A stretch of DNA of 64,000 bases from Bartonella bacilliformis Ver097 (GCF_000709795.1 NZ_KL503802.1:186001-250000), one strand, 5' to 3'; shown: positions 9,630-20,178, counted from the first letter of the stretch. Notes: a model not told the origin generated them from the letters alone. Numbers and translations: made by a program.

Positions 9630-11525
9630 CTATTTCTTTTTATCATCAATTTCTTCGAAATCAGCATCAACTACATCATCATTTGTTGAACCTACTGTAG
9701 AATCAGCCTCTGCAGATGCATTAGAAGCCTCATACATAGCTTGTCCGAGCTTCATACTGACTTCTGCTAATTTCTGCATTTTTGCTTTCACTTCTTCAGA
9801 ATTGTCCCCATCAAGAACAGCTTTCAAATCTGCTATTGCTGCTTCAATCTGACCTTTATCTTCAGCCAATACCTTATCGCCATATTCAGTTAATGACTTT
9901 TCAGTTGAATGAATGAGGGCTTCTGCCTGATTTTTGGCTTCAACACTTTCACGACGCTTTTTATCCTCAGCAGCGTGTGATTCTGCATCTTTAACCATAT
10001 TTTCAATATCAGCATCACTTAAACCGCCTGATGCCTGAATACGAATCTGATGCTCCTTACCAGTGCCTTTATCCTTAGCCGAAACATTCACAATACCATT
10101 TGCGTCAATATCAAAAGTAACCTCAATTTGAGGAACGCCACGCGGTGCTGGTGGAATACCAACAAGGTCAAATTGAGCCAATAATTTGTTATCATTGGCC
10201 ATTTCGCGTTCACCTTGGAAAACACGAATAGTTACTGCATTCTGATTGTCATCAGCTGTCGAAAAAGTTTGAGATTTCTTAGTCGGAATAGTGGTATTAC
10301 GTTCAATTAAACGTGTAAATACCCCTCCTAACGTTTCAATACCTAAAGAGAGAGGCGTAACATCCAGAAGCAAAACATCTTTTACGTCACCCTGCAAAAC
10401 TCCACCCTGAATTGCTGCACCCATAGCTACAACTTCATCAGGATTGACGCCCTTGTGGGGATCTTTACCGAAGAAGTTTTGCACTACTTCTTGAATCTTA
10501 GGCATGCGAGTCATACCACCCACCAAAACAACCTCGTCAATCTCACCAGCGCGTAATCCTGCATCTTTCAATGCAGCTTTACAAGGTTTGATCGTGCGCT
10601 GAACCAAATCGTCAACGAGAGATTCAAATTTTGCTCGGGTTAATTTCATCGTTAAGTGCTTAGGACCAGACTGATCAGCAGTTATAAACGGCAAATTAAC
10701 TTCAGTTTGCTGTGAAGAAGAAAGCTCAATCTTTGCTTTTTCTGCTGCTTCTTTCAAACGCTGTAAAGCCAATTTATCATTTTTGAGATCAATTCCTTGT
10801 TCTTTCTTAAACTCATCGGCAAAATAGCTCACCAAGCACATGTCAAAATCTTCACCACCTAAGAACGTATCCCCATTGGTTGACTTAACCTCAAAAACAC
10901 CATCTCCAATTTCAAGCACAGAAATATCAAACGTACCACCACCAAGATCGTACACAGCAATAGTTTTGCCATCCTTCTTATCCAAACCATAAGCCAAAGC
11001 AGCAGCTGTAGGCTCATTGATGATTCGTAACACTTCAAGCCCAGCAATTTTACCGGCATCTTTGGTCGCCTGACGCTGTGCATCATTGAAATAAGCAGGA
11101 ACAGTAATAACAGCTTGCTCAACCTTTTCACCAAGATAAGATTCTGCTGTTTCTTTCATCTTTTGCAAAATCATTGCTGAAATTTGCGATGGAGAATATT
11201 TTTTACCGTTTTCTTCAACCCATGCGTCACCATTGTCACCTTTAACAATTTTGTAAGGTACAAGCGCTTTATCTTTCTCAACCATGGGATCATCAAAGCG
11301 GCGTCCAATCAAACGCTTAACTGCAAAAACTGTTCCCTCAGGATTAGTAACTGCCTGTCGTTTAGCAGGTTGCCCCACAAGTCGTTCACCGCTATCAGTA
11401 AAAGCAACAACAGAAGGTGTTGTCCGTGCTCCTTCTGAATTTTCAATAACCTTTGCATTTTTGCCATCCATGACAGCAACACAAGAGTTGGTCGTCCCCA
11501 AATCAATACCAATTACTTTTGCCAT
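9630..11525 (-). CDS. dnaK: Chaperone protein DnaK (Hsp70)
   Basis: ATP-driven chaperone working with DnaJ and GrpE, both encoded nearby. The N-terminal actin-like ATPase domain begins [17 protein letters not shown]. The Hsp70 signatures [13 protein letters not shown] and [14 protein letters not shown] follow. The substrate-binding domain starts around residue 390 ([18 protein letters not shown]), and the C-terminal lid ends in an acidic tail, [12 protein letters not shown]. The length is 631 residues, and the ATG is preceded by GGAG. Transcription probably begins about 125 bases upstream at a promoter-like sequence, and the leader contains an 8-bp hairpin. I see no CIRCE-type palindrome in this leader. 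Confidence 0.98.
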   Translation of the reverse strand: MAKVIGIDLGTTNSCVAVMDGKNAKVIENSEGARTTPSVVAFTDSGERLVGQPAKRQAVTNPEGTVFAVKRLIGRRFDDPMVEKDKALVPYKIVKGDNGDAWVEENGKKYSPSQISAMILQKMKETAESYLGEKVEQAVITVPAYFNDAQRQATKDAGKIAGLEVLRIINEPTAAALAYGLDKKDGKTIAVYDLGGGTFDISVLEIGDGVFEVKSTNGDTFLGGEDFDMCLVSYFADEFKKEQGIDLKNDKLALQRLKEAAEKAKIELSSSQQTEVNLPFITADQSGPKHLTMKLTRAKFESLVDDLVQRTIKPCKAALKDAGLRAGEIDEVVLVGGMTRMPKIQEVVQNFFGKDPHKGVNPDEVVAMGAAIQGGVLQGDVKDVLLLDVTPLSLGIETLGGVFTRLIERNTTIPTKKSQTFSTADDNQNAVTIRVFQGEREMANDNKLLAQFDLVGIPPAPRGVPQIEVTFDIDANGIVNVSAKDKGTGKEHQIRIQASGGLSDADIENMVKDAESHAAEDKKRRESVEAKNQAEALIHSTEKSLTEYGDKVLAEDKGQIEAAIADLKAVLDGDNSEEVKAKMQKLAEVSMKLGQAMYEASNASAEADSTVGSTNDDVVDADFEEIDDKKK

Positions 11526-11545
11526 ATTTTAATCTCCATTCAGCA

Positions 11546-11585
11546 AGCTGTCTAAATCTTTATCAAGCATCTTTCCAAGACAGCT
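11546..11585 (-). promoter_or_regulatory. Hairpin in the dnaK 5' leader
   Basis: The perfect 8-bp arms AGCTGTCT (11546-11553) and AGACAGCT (11578-11585) flank a 24-base loop. The right end of the hairpin on the mRNA lies about 20 bases before the dnaK ATG, just upstream of the GGAG ribosome binding site. Position and low GC content would allow a temperature-sensitive structure, but the arms do not pair with the ribosome binding site itself, so thermosensing is only a possibility. Confidence 0.4.
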
Positions 11586-11659
11586 CCTTATTATTCAACG
11601 CTCATATTTGACTCCAAATCACATACAACAATTTGAGAATCACAACGAGTCTTTTTTGG

Positions 11660-11688
11660 TATATAAGAACAGCCTTTCATCCCTACAA
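11660..11688 (-). promoter_or_regulatory. Candidate dnaK promoter
   Basis: On the minus strand TTGTAG and TATATA are separated by 17 bases. The base before the first box makes CTTG, and the second box reads CTTATATA. It could therefore serve the housekeeping sigma factor or, as expected for dnaK, an alphaproteobacterial RpoH (CTTG-type -35). It would give a leader of about 125 bases. Sequence match only. Confidence 0.4.
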
Positions 11689-11689
11689 G

Positions 11690-12239
11690 AGAATAACAAA
11701 AGAAACATTCCTAAAATGAAAATTTTCTTTTAAAATAAGTATTTCTACTGCTTTAAACACCATAGATACAGATATTATATCATATCTTACCTTAAATTTT
11801 CACGAAAATGTAAATACATCATAAGTATTGAAAAAATAAAACTATTATTTAGTTTTTTATTTGTATTTTATATTTCAAAATTACAAAAAATATTTAAATA
11901 ATACCTTTATTAAAGTATATTTTTAAAACAATAAAATTATAAAAATATTATATATATTTATAATTTATACTAATCAACAATCTTTATATTCATTAATTAA
12001 TAAATACAGAAAATTCTGCATTTATTGTAGTATTAAACACACATTTTTAAGAAAAAATGAACTGCCTATTCTTAATGAATTTTCTTAACTATTTTAATTT
12101 TTTAAGCCAATATAATTTGAACAATACCATCTTTCATGCTTATATAATCAAAGGCTTAGTTCAAAATACAAGAAAGCATTGATGAAAGTAAGTTCAATGC
12201 ATAAGGATTCAGTCAACTACAACATTTATTGTTTGCAGA
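11690..12239. other. Very AT-rich spacer without genes
   Basis: Roughly 550 bases between the dnaK promoter region and the copper chaperone gene hold no supported gene. The stretch 11820-12060 is almost only A and T with long homopolymer-like runs. No repeats, RNA genes or gene relics were recognised. The short frame at 12179 is out of frame with the chaperone gene and lacks support. Confidence 0.5.
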
Positions 12240-12770
12240 ATGGAAAATTTTATGTCTACACCGATTGCTCACGCACAATATGCACTCAAAAAGTTTATCA
12301 CCAATATTGGGTGTATTGTTCTTATCTCTGTTTTTGTAACTTTACCCATAACCGCAAACGCTCACCAGTATAAAACTGGTGATATAGAAATCGTGCATCC
12401 TTGGATACGTGCAACGTTAAAGGGGACAAAAATCAGCAGTGGTTATTTTCACATTATTAACCACGGAAATACCCCCGATCGACTCATCTCTGTTGAAACA
12501 AATGGAGTAAAAACAACAGAAATTCACTCTATAGCAATTAATAATGATATTATGCAAATGAAACACCTTACCAATGGTATTGAAATTCCAGGATCTGGCG
12601 AAATTAAACTGAAACCTGGTGGTGATCATATAATGTTCATAGGACTTTCACAACCATTCCAAAAAGGTGACAAAATTAACGCAAAGCTGACATTTGAAAA
12701 AGCTGGTGTCATTGATATTTACTTTAATGTAGATGCTTCATATAATTATCCACCCCCTATGACACACTGA
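12240..12770 (+). CDS. PCu(A)C-type periplasmic copper chaperone
   Basis: Copper-binding protein of the PCuAC (DUF461) family, which in other bacteria delivers Cu(I) to cytochrome oxidase. An N-terminal hydrophobic stretch (CIVLISVFVTLPITANAH) is a probable signal peptide with cleavage after ANA. The mature domain has the family pattern: HPWIRAT, then EIHSI, MQMKHL and PGGDHIMFIGL, providing the His and Met copper ligands. Length is 176 residues. The ATG at 12240 and the one at 12252 are both possible; the second has GGAAA just upstream. No SCO/SenC or other copper gene is adjacent, so the gene stands alone between two long AT-rich spacers. Confidence 0.85.
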   Translation: MENFMSTPIAHAQYALKKFITNIGCIVLISVFVTLPITANAHQYKTGDIEIVHPWIRATLKGTKISSGYFHIINHGNTPDRLISVETNGVKTTEIHSIAINNDIMQMKHLTNGIEIPGSGEIKLKPGGDHIMFIGLSQPFQKGDKINAKLTFEKAGVIDIYFNVDASYNYPPPMTH

Positions 12771-12773
12771 AAA

Positions 12774-13381
12774 ATATAGGAAAATTCTATATTCTCCCTT
12801 GGCTTAAGCATAGATTAAAATGAGCAGTTTACTATTATAAAAAAGCTTGTTCACTGATTTGTTAAGCTTGGGCACATTTCAGACATGCACAAAATTTTTC
12901 TAAGATCAAGTTTCGTCAAGAAAATTTAATGTAAAGCTCTCATATTCAAAATTGTCTCTTTCAGTTTAATGATTGGCCAAAATCAACCATTTTAACAAAA
13001 TAAAAACCCATTCATCTTCTTTCATGGGATGGTGACCTTTTGGTCTTATCATCACAATACTTTCTCTCACTATTTTTAATATATAGGTAGATTTTATCAA
13101 CTTGAACTTATTGAAAATAATTCCATCTACTTCTTAGATGAAAACTACGGTAAATTTCGACAAGAAAACATCACAATAGAATTTTCTAATTTGTACAGGA
13201 ATCTTAAATTAGCAAAAAACATTACAAATTTGCAAAATAAAATAGCTTTTCACTGTGAAAATAAAAGACTTTTGACTCTGCCACAATTTGCACCATATTT
13301 GTTTTGCAAAAAAAATGTAAATCTCCATATAATTTAATGTGGTCAACGTCTTATTAAAGAAACAGAGAGGTTCAAAAAACC
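12774..13381. other. Spacer upstream of chvI
   Basis: About 600 AT-rich bases without a supported gene. In many Hyphomicrobiales pckA lies divergent from chvI at this place; I could not recognise any pckA relic. A 5-bp stem (CCCAT/ATGGG, about 13006-13028) followed by a T run on the minus strand could be a leftover terminator of a lost minus-strand gene, but this is weak. The chvI promoter candidate lies near the right end. Confidence 0.45.
13304..13333 (+). promoter_or_regulatory. Candidate chvI promoter
   Basis: TTGCAA (13304-13309) and TATAAT (13328-13333) are separated by 18 bases and lie about 50 bases before the chvI start. The -10 box is perfect for the housekeeping sigma factor. An AGAGG ribosome binding site follows, 11 bases before the ATG. 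Confidence 0.5.
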
Positions 13382-14104
13382 ATGAAGAATACTCCAACAG
13401 TCACCCAAACGATTGTACTTGTTGATGATGACCGCAATATTTTGACATCCTTATCTTTTGCACTTGAAACAGAAGGGTATCACGTTGAAAGCTACACAAA
13501 TGGAGTATCTGCACTTAAATCTTTAACACTGCATCCTCCACATTTGGCTATTTTTGATATTAAAATGCCACGTATGGACGGTATGGAACTTCTGCGTCGA
13601 CTACGCCAAAAATCTGATATTCCAGTTATCTTTCTTACCTCTAAAGATGATGAAATCGACGAACTTTTTGGCCTCAAAATGGGAGCGGATGATTTTATTA
13701 CCAAACCCTTCTCTCAACGTCTTCTCATCGAGAGAGTCAAAGCTATTTTGCGCCGTTTCAACATTCGTAACCAACCGGTACCAACAGGTGTATCCCCTAC
13801 CTCTTCCTTTAAACGAGGAGACCTGGTAATGGATCAAGAACGCCACACCTGCACATGGAAAGATAGACCTGTCATCTTAACGGTCACAGAATTTTTGATT
13901 CTTCAAACTTTAGCACAACGTCCAGGAGTAGTTAAAAGTCGTGATGCTTTAATGGATGCGGCCTATAACGATCAAGTCTATGTAGATGATCGCACTATCG
14001 ATAGTCACATTAAGCGTTTACGTAAAAAATTTAAACAAGTGGATGATGATTTTGCAATGATTGAAACACTTTATGGTGTAGGTTATCGTTTTCATGAAGT
14101 GTAA
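13382..14104 (+). CDS. chvI: Response regulator ChvI (BatR-type)
   Basis: OmpR-family DNA-binding response regulator that works with ChvG; in Bartonella the pair is called BatR/BatS and responds to physiological pH and host contact. The receiver domain has the acidic pocket VDDDR, the phosphoacceptor Asp59 in [10 protein letters not shown], Thr/Ser in FLTSKDD and Lys108 in ITKPFS. The winged-helix effector domain (residues about 140-238) includes [18 protein letters not shown] and [16 protein letters not shown]. Length is 240 residues. chvG begins 30 bases downstream on the same strand, so they form an operon. In other Hyphomicrobiales hprK follows chvG; here the next gene is grpE on the opposite strand. 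Confidence 0.95.
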   Translation: MKNTPTVTQTIVLVDDDRNILTSLSFALETEGYHVESYTNGVSALKSLTLHPPHLAIFDIKMPRMDGMELLRRLRQKSDIPVIFLTSKDDEIDELFGLKMGADDFITKPFSQRLLIERVKAILRRFNIRNQPVPTGVSPTSSFKRGDLVMDQERHTCTWKDRPVILTVTEFLILQTLAQRPGVVKSRDALMDAAYNDQVYVDDRTIDSHIKRLRKKFKQVDDDFAMIETLYGVGYRFHEV

Positions 14105-14134
14105 AACCATTTCACTGAAAAAGCTTGCATAACA

Positions 14135-15967
14135 ATGAAACTAATGAAAAAGAATATTCAGCCAAGTACTCTTACAAATGAAACGCTAAGTGTTCTTCCT
14201 CCAACACGCTTTTTTATACTAGTTGATTTACATCAGCGAATACAGCACCTTTTTAAAAAATTATTTCTTTCCAGCCTTACACGCCGTATTGTCATTTTAA
14301 ACCTTGCTGCTCTTGGTATCCTGGTTACAAGTATTTTATATCTTAATCAATTTCGTGATGGTTTAATTGAAGCGAAAATTGAAAGTTTGCGTACTCAAGG
14401 GGAAATTATTGCTGGAGCTATCGCTGCTTCTGCAACAATAGATACAAATTCTATTTTAATTGATCCTCAAAAGCTTCTAGAGTTACAAATTGGAGAAAGT
14501 GTTGCTCCAACACCTCAATCAACAGATACTTGGGATTTCCCTATTAATCCTGAACAAATTGTACCATTGTTACGCCGACTCATCGCACCCGAAACAACAA
14601 GAGCGCGTATCTATGACCGTGATGCTACTTTGCTTCTTGATTCACGCGTTCTTTATTCTAGTGGCAAAGTTTTCAGCTATGATTTACCACCTATTGAAAC
14701 CAAAAAAACCTTATGGAAATCTCTATGTTCATGGTTTTCAAATACACTTTATGGCAATGGTCTTGCCCTTGATAGAGAGCAAGCCAAAAGTTACATCGAT
14801 ATCCACCCGGAAGTTTACCAAGCATTAAATGGCTCTTCCGCAACCGCTAAACGACGTAACAGACAAGGCCAATTAATCGTTTCAGTTGCTGTTCCTGTTC
14901 AGCGTTATCGTGCAGTCGTGGGTGCTCTTCTTCTTTCAACCCTTGGTTCAGATATTGATGATATCGTAAAAGGTGAAAGACTCATAATTTTTAAAGTTTT
15001 TGCGATCGTTGGGAGTGTTCTTTTAGTACTTTCTCTATTTTTAGCGCATACAATTGCTCATCCATTGAGCAAACTATCTGCTTCTGCCAATCGTGTACGT
15101 TATGGTAACAACAAACGAGTAGAAATTCCTGATTTTTCCGAACGTGAAGATGAAATTGGTCATCTTTCAACCTCTATACGTGATATGACAAATGCTCTTT
15201 ACATGCGCATTGAAGCCATTGAACGTTTTGCTGCAGATGTGAGCCATGAGCTAAAAAATCCTCTCACTTCGCTACAAAGCGCTATCGAGACGCTACCACT
15301 GACCAAAAATAAAGCAACACAGGAAACATTGCTTAAAATTATTCAACATGATATCCGCCGTCTTGATCGTTTAATTACTGATATTTCTGATGCTTCGCGG
15401 TTAGATGCAGAACTTGCTCGTGAAACTGCACAAACCGTTGATATGAATCTACTTTTAGAAAATCTCATTTACGCTGTTCGTGAAGTATATTCTAGTCAAC
15501 AAACAATCGATATCAATCTTAATATCGTCCCCCGTCCTCATAATAAGCATTATTTTGTTTTAGGACATGAATTACGGTTAAGTCAGGTTATTTCTAATCT
15601 CCTTGCGAATGCACGTTCCTTCGTTCCTCATGATAACGGAAAAATCTGGATTACTATGACAGCTAAAGTTTCCACTCTTATTTTAACAGTTGAAGATAAT
15701 GGTCCTGGTATTAGTTCAGAGAATATTGATCATATTTTTGAACGTTTTTATACTGACCGACCAAATGAAGACACATTTGGACAAAATTCAGGACTGGGTC
15801 TTTTTATTAGTCGGCAAATTATTGAAGCTCATAATGGAACACTCACCGCTGAAAATATTATTGATCCCACCCTTGAAAATAGCAAAATTGGTGCACGATT
15901 TATCATTATGCTTCCCCTTGCAAAGGTAAATTCTCTAAGCGAAGCAAAAAACAGAACAACAAGGTGA
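14135..15967 (+). CDS. chvG: Sensor histidine kinase ChvG (BatS-type)
   Basis: Inner-membrane sensor kinase partner of ChvI. A first membrane segment lies around residues 48-68 (IVILNLAALGILVTSILYL). A large periplasmic sensor region follows, then a second membrane segment near residues 285-308 (FKVFAIVGSVLLVLSLFLA) and a HAMP linker. The H box ADVSHELKNPLTSL places the phosphorylated His at residue 371. The ATPase domain has the N box ISNLLANARSF, G1 EDNGPGIS and G2 SGLGLFISRQI. The 610-residue length and periplasmic size fit ChvG/ExoS proteins. In relatives the periplasmic regulator ExoR controls this kinase; no exoR lies in this window. Confidence 0.95.
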   Translation: MKLMKKNIQPSTLTNETLSVLPPTRFFILVDLHQRIQHLFKKLFLSSLTRRIVILNLAALGILVTSILYLNQFRDGLIEAKIESLRTQGEIIAGAIAASATIDTNSILIDPQKLLELQIGESVAPTPQSTDTWDFPINPEQIVPLLRRLIAPETTRARIYDRDATLLLDSRVLYSSGKVFSYDLPPIETKKTLWKSLCSWFSNTLYGNGLALDREQAKSYIDIHPEVYQALNGSSATAKRRNRQGQLIVSVAVPVQRYRAVVGALLLSTLGSDIDDIVKGERLIIFKVFAIVGSVLLVLSLFLAHTIAHPLSKLSASANRVRYGNNKRVEIPDFSEREDEIGHLSTSIRDMTNALYMRIEAIERFAADVSHELKNPLTSLQSAIETLPLTKNKATQETLLKIIQHDIRRLDRLITDISDASRLDAELARETAQTVDMNLLLENLIYAVREVYSSQQTIDINLNIVPRPHNKHYFVLGHELRLSQVISNLLANARSFVPHDNGKIWITMTAKVSTLILTVEDNGPGISSENIDHIFERFYTDRPNEDTFGQNSGLGLFISRQIIEAHNGTLTAENIIDPTLENSKIGARFIIMLPLAKVNSLSEAKNRTTR

Positions 15968-16134
15968 AAAACTACACCACATTCCTTTCAACGGGAAGAG
16001 AAAAGTCTATCAGCAGGGCAAGCTTCTACGCGACCCCTCTAAAATTTATCAACTATCAAAATAAACACCCTTAATAGCATAAAAGTCAACACCAATGCAG
16101 CTTCACACTAAAAATGCTTTATTTATTGATATTT

Positions 16135-16803
16135 TTATGCTGAATTGGCCTCAGTAGAATTTTCTTTAGGCCCCCCCTTAGCCACACCAACCATTGCTGG
16201 GCGCAAAACACGCTCACCAATGATATAACCGGCTTGAACAACCTGCTGTACAGTATTATCTGGAACATCAGAATTGGAAATTTCAAACATTGCCTGATGA
16301 AAATTAGGATCAAATCTTTGCCCTTCTGGACAAATTTTCTTAACTCCATGATGTTCTAAAGCGGCCATCATCGCACGTTCAGTCATTTCCACACCTTCAG
16401 CTAACATTTTTAAATTTATATCACTTTCACGTGCATCCGTTGGAATAGCTTCTAAAGCACGATTAAGATTATCAGAGACAGACAACATATCACGAGCAAA
16501 ATTGGCAATTGAATAAATTTTTGCATCAGCTACATCACGTATCGTACGACGTCGAAGATTTTCCATATCTGCAGCAAGACGCAAAAGTTGATCCTTCAGC
16601 TCTTTATTTTCATCCTGTAAAGTGGCTAAAAGATCCGTAGACTCATTTCCTTCTTCTTCAATGTCTGTGCACACCTCTTCTTTTCCTTTGTGCATTTTTA
16701 AAAGCTCATCAGCAGCCTGTTTAAGGGTATCATGATCAGCTGGATTTTTTAAATCGCAATTTTCAAATGAAGCGTCAGTAAATTTGTTTTTTTCATCAAA
16801 CAT
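16135..16803 (-). CDS. grpE: GrpE nucleotide exchange factor
   Basis: Releases ADP from DnaK to reset the chaperone cycle. The protein has 222 residues. An acidic, poorly conserved N-terminal region of about 70 residues is followed by the long dimerising helix ([22 protein letters not shown]) and the beta domain with the family signature ([40 protein letters not shown]). AAGGA lies 9 bases before the ATG. In relatives hrcA is directly upstream on the same strand; here that position holds a decayed hrcA (16988-17770), so grpE must now rely on its own promoter or on read-through from the relic. Confidence 0.95.
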   Translation of the reverse strand: MFDEKNKFTDASFENCDLKNPADHDTLKQAADELLKMHKGKEEVCTDIEEEGNESTDLLATLQDENKELKDQLLRLAADMENLRRRTIRDVADAKIYSIANFARDMLSVSDNLNRALEAIPTDARESDINLKMLAEGVEMTERAMMAALEHHGVKKICPEGQRFDPNFHQAMFEISNSDVPDNTVQQVVQAGYIIGERVLRPAMVGVAKGGPKENSTEANSA

Positions 16804-16987
16804 AAAAGTTGCATTCCTTTATAAGGTTTATTGCTCTTGATATCGAAATTTTGTCATCAAAAATCAAGAAGTATTTGTGCATCTCAACACGAATGAATAT
16901 CTATCAACAAAATGTCTAACACATACACTAACGCAGTAAAGACATAAACTGAGCTATATAATTAACTATAGGCACAATGCTTCACAA

Positions 16988-17770
16988 TTAAGCCGTTTTG
17001 ACCCCACTAACGCTTAGAGCACCCACCCTTGCTCGTGCATCACAATAAGACATTACCACTAAACGAAGAATCAGAAAGTGAAAATAACTTATTTTCTAAA
17101 TTAATAAAAATACGCGCTCCTAAACCGTCATCTGCCAAATTAAGGAGCTATGCCATACTTTCACGTATTTCAAAATCATCAAATAAATATCTCAACCGCT
17201 CTAAATCCTCTTCTTGCCTTTATGTACTCAAGCAAATTGCTCTGCCTACAAACGATACAATGCATTTTATGATCTGCCTCTTGTCCTCCCTAAAGAATTA
17301 ACCCGGTCTCAACAAAATGATGAAACAATTCATCAAGAGCTGCCCGTGTTTTTTAAGCATGAGCACGCCAATTTTTATTTTAGCTTCACTGGAGTGTATG
17401 ACCCTGAATGTGGACATTGAGAAAATTTTTTGCTTTCGTTAATTGTGCATAACCAACTTCTTTGATGTATGTATCAATATTTTCGCGCTCTTCAATGGGT
17501 AAATCATTCACTTCCGTAAATGCATCAACAAAAATCGTAATCCTGATTGTGTTGGCATTTATCCTACAAATACATGAGGTGATAGATTAAACTCAGATGC
17601 TCAAAACCACTTACCGCATTACGAATCGTCGCAGACGATAAGGTTTTTGTAAAAGTTGTGAAAAATTACGCAATCCTACAGGTTCACCATCATTAAGATA
17701 AACTTCAAACACTATGAAAAATATCAAGAGAACGCTCATCAAATCCTTTTAATTTATCAGCAATAGATGT
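16988..17770 (-). pseudogene. hrcA: Decayed heat-shock repressor hrcA
   Basis: Reading the minus strand in shifting frames gives most of HrcA in order. These pieces are DERSLDIF near 17720-17740, VYLNDGEPVGLRNFS, SSATIRNAVSGFEHLSLIY (winged helix), PTQSGLR, and IFVDAFTEVNDLPIEE. Then follow LTKAKNFLNVHIQG, ALDELFHHFVETG, SNLLEYI, LERLRYLFDDFE, RIFINLENKLFSLSD and finally RARVGALSV near 17000-17040. There are several frameshifts, internal stops, and a deletion of roughly 60 residues between the IFVDAF and LTKAKN segments. The normal C-terminal tail (NYARIVPMVDY in relatives) is lost, replaced by a stop. HrcA represses groESL through the CIRCE operator, so that control should be absent. The position next to grpE is the ancestral one. 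Confidence 0.85.
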
Positions 17771-18026
17771 TTATTTTACCACTCTTGCGTCACCGTTGAA
17801 AAATATCTTCCTCTTACATAATTTTTTCTAAAATCTAGTTACCTAAATCAGTCTGAGAAACATATTATACATTAGTATTGTAAAAGTACCATTGCCAAGA
17901 AAAAAGTAATTTATGTATTTTTTCAATCACTACTCTTTAATCAAACTCAAACACTTGCTTTTGAATGATATATCAAAAAATTTGCAAAGGAATAACATTT
18001 ATAAAATTTTATAATGTTCACATTTT

Positions 18027-18323
18027 ATAACTGTTTGCACTCCGTCGCAAACACAGAAAATATATGCTCCACAACAAAATCTTTAAAAATCCTTTTGATA
18101 CAAAATTCTTACGATTTCTACAAAAAATACCCGTTATTGATTTTAATTATAATAATTTATAAACATCAAACCGACTAACGCTGATATGACAGTATATAAA
18201 ACTCTTGTAAATGTTAAGGAAACTACTAAAGATGAGCTTTCAGTAACGCTACATTTTTCATTTTATCAAACTGGTATTGCCAAGCGTTTTACCCTGTCAA
18301 AACAAACCTCTTTACTCAAATAA
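18027..18323 (+). pseudogene. rph: Decayed C-terminal half of rph (RNase PH)
   Basis: In the frame from 18034, KIFKNPFDTKFLRFLQKIP and then VIDFNY align without gaps to the RNase PH segment that in relatives reads KVLKDHVAA...PVLDLDY. The frame ends in a stop at 18160-18162. After a frameshift the ATG at 18186 opens a 45-codon frame beginning [17 protein letters not shown]. This resembles the next RNase PH segment (MTGKGGIVEIQGTAEG in relatives), and near its end [11 protein letters not shown] resembles GIDRLVALQKQ. The N-terminal half cannot be seen; 17771-18026 holds nothing recognisable. The location between hrcA and rdgB on the plus strand is where rph lies in related genomes. The 45-codon frame itself might still be translated, but I see no good ribosome binding site. 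Confidence 0.7.
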
Positions 18324-18355
18324 ACAATGAATTCCTCATTTTAGGAGAAATGGGC

Positions 18356-19003
18356 ATGAGAAGTATAATTGGTAAAAAACTCGTCATTGCTACACATAAT
18401 ACCGGTAAATTACACGAAATCACCACATTAGTTGCCCCTTGCAATTTAACAATACAATCAGCAGCAGAGCTTAACCTCCCTGAACCAAAAGAAACAGGAA
18501 CAACATTCGAAGAAAATGCTTATATCAAAGCCTTTGCAGCTGCAAAAGCCACAGGACTTCCTGCTCTCTCTGATGATTCAGGCATGGAAATTGATGCGCT
18601 AGACAAGGCCCCAGGAGTTTATACAGCTAATTGGGCTATGCAACCCGATGGTACGCGTGATTTTTCAAAAGCTATGCAAAAAGTAGAAAATGAACTGCAA
18701 AAAATCGGAGCCGTTGAAAAAAATCAAAGAAAAGGCCGATTTGTATCTGTCATCTGTGTTGCATGGCCTGACGGCTATGCGGATTATTTTCGTGGTAGCA
18801 TTGATGGCACATTCATTTGGCCACCACGCGGAAATAACGGTTTTGGCTTTGATCCCATTTTTTTACCAGATGGGTATGACAATAGCTTTGGAGAAATGTC
18901 AACAGAGCAAAAACATGGTTGGCAACTCAATAATGAGATACCTCTTTCACATCGCGCACGTGCTTTCAAGCTTTTTGCAGAGAGTCTTTTGGTAGTTTCA
19001 TGA
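18356..19003 (+). CDS. rdgB: dITP/XTP pyrophosphatase (RdgB/HAM1)
   Basis: House-cleaning enzyme that hydrolyses dITP, ITP and XTP to monophosphates, keeping deaminated purines out of DNA and RNA. Motifs include [13 protein letters not shown] at the N-terminus, [33 protein letters not shown] (catalytic and substrate-binding) and [15 protein letters not shown]. The AGGAG site lies 8 bases from the ATG at 18356 but only 2 bases from the ATG at 18350, so 18356 is preferred, giving 215 residues. The stop overlaps the hemW start (ATGA), showing coupling. rph is normally just upstream and is decayed here. Confidence 0.95.
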   Translation: MRSIIGKKLVIATHNTGKLHEITTLVAPCNLTIQSAAELNLPEPKETGTTFEENAYIKAFAAAKATGLPALSDDSGMEIDALDKAPGVYTANWAMQPDGTRDFSKAMQKVENELQKIGAVEKNQRKGRFVSVICVAWPDGYADYFRGSIDGTFIWPPRGNNGFGFDPIFLPDGYDNSFGEMSTEQKHGWQLNNEIPLSHRARAFKLFAESLLVVS

Positions 19004-20178
19004 TTGAACCTTTTGGTATTTACATCCATTGGCCCTTTTGTACTGCTAAATGTCCTTATTGTGATTTCAATTCACACGTTCGCGTCAAGGGTGTAAATCA
19101 ACCACGTTTTGTCAAAGCTTTTGAACGCGAAATGACAACACAATATCATGAGATAGGCCCACGTCATATTACCAGTATTTTTATCGGAGGAGGCACTCCT
19201 TCCCTGATGACTCCTTACACAGTCGATGCCTTATTACAATCTGTTGCCAAAAACTGGACAATTGATGATAAAATCGAAATTACCCTTGAAGCCAATCCTT
19301 CCAGTGTGGAAGCAGAGCGCTTTCATGGCTACCGTACAGCAGGAGTTAACCGTTTATCTTTAGGTGTACAAGCACTCAATGATAAAGCACTGCAACAACT
19401 TGGCCGTCTCCACGATGTTAAACAGGCCCTTCATGCTATTAATTTAGCACGCAAAATCTTTCCACGTCTCTCCTTTGATCTTATTTATGCTCGCCCTGAG
19501 CAAACGCTCAAACAATGGAAAGATGAACTTCTAAAAGCCATTGATCTGGCAGCAGACCATCTTTCCCTTTATCAACTCACCATTGAAAAAGGAACCACCT
19601 TTAAGCGGCTTCATGCTGAAGGAAAACTTATCCTCCCCGAGCCAGAATTAGCAGCAGACCTTTATAATTTTACTCAAGAAATAACGACACTGCACGGCCT
19701 TCCAGCCTATGAAATTTCAAATCATGCAATTTCTGGTGCAGAATCGCGTCATAATCTTCTTTATTGGCGTTATCACGAATATGCAGGTTTTGGCCCAGGT
19801 GCACATGGACGCTTTACGAAACATTCCCTTACCCTTTCAGAAAGGCCTTCATCTCAACAGACACGTCATGTGACAATTAATGAAAAACATCCCGAACGTT
19901 GGCTCAAATTGGTAGACACACAGGGTCATGGTTGCATTGAAACAGAAGAATTAACAGGAGAGCAGCAAGCTGATGAAATGCTGCTTATGGGTTTGCGTCT
20001 TTCAGAAGGCTTTGATCTTACACGTTATGAAACTTTAAGCACCAAAAGCATATCATCAGAAAAACTCACTAATTTACAACAACAAGGATTAATAGAAATG
20101 ATTGATAACCAGCGCTTAAAAGTGACGAAGACAGGGCGCATCCTGCTTGACCATATCATCAGCCAACTCGCTCATTAA
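19000..20178 (+). CDS. hemW: Radical SAM heme chaperone HemW
   Basis: Radical SAM protein of the HemW family, formerly called HemN-like coproporphyrinogen oxidase; characterised members bind heme and pass it to respiratory enzymes. The iron-sulfur motif CxxxCxxC appears as [10 protein letters not shown] from residue 14. Further family features are [26 protein letters not shown], and the C-terminal HemN domain with [17 protein letters not shown] and GFGPGAHGR. The 392-residue length fits. Its ATG overlaps the rdgB stop by four bases. It converges on dapE, with 54 bases between the genes. Confidence 0.93.
   Translation: MIEPFGIYIHWPFCTAKCPYCDFNSHVRVKGVNQPRFVKAFEREMTTQYHEIGPRHITSIFIGGGTPSLMTPYTVDALLQSVAKNWTIDDKIEITLEANPSSVEAERFHGYRTAGVNRLSLGVQALNDKALQQLGRLHDVKQALHAINLARKIFPRLSFDLIYARPEQTLKQWKDELLKAIDLAADHLSLYQLTIEKGTTFKRLHAEGKLILPEPELAADLYNFTQEITTLHGLPAYEISNHAISGAESRHNLLYWRYHEYAGFGPGAHGRFTKHSLTLSERPSSQQTRHVTINEKHPERWLKLVDTQGHGCIETEELTGEQQADEMLLMGLRLSEGFDLTRYETLSTKSISSEKLTNLQQQGLIEMIDNQRLKVTKTGRILLDHIISQLAH

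Noticed and set aside
16804..18355. A CIRCE operator or tRNA between grpE and rdgB
   Set aside because: I looked for the TTAGCACTC palindrome and for tRNA arms and saw neither; the interval is explained by hrcA and rph relics plus AT-rich DNA.
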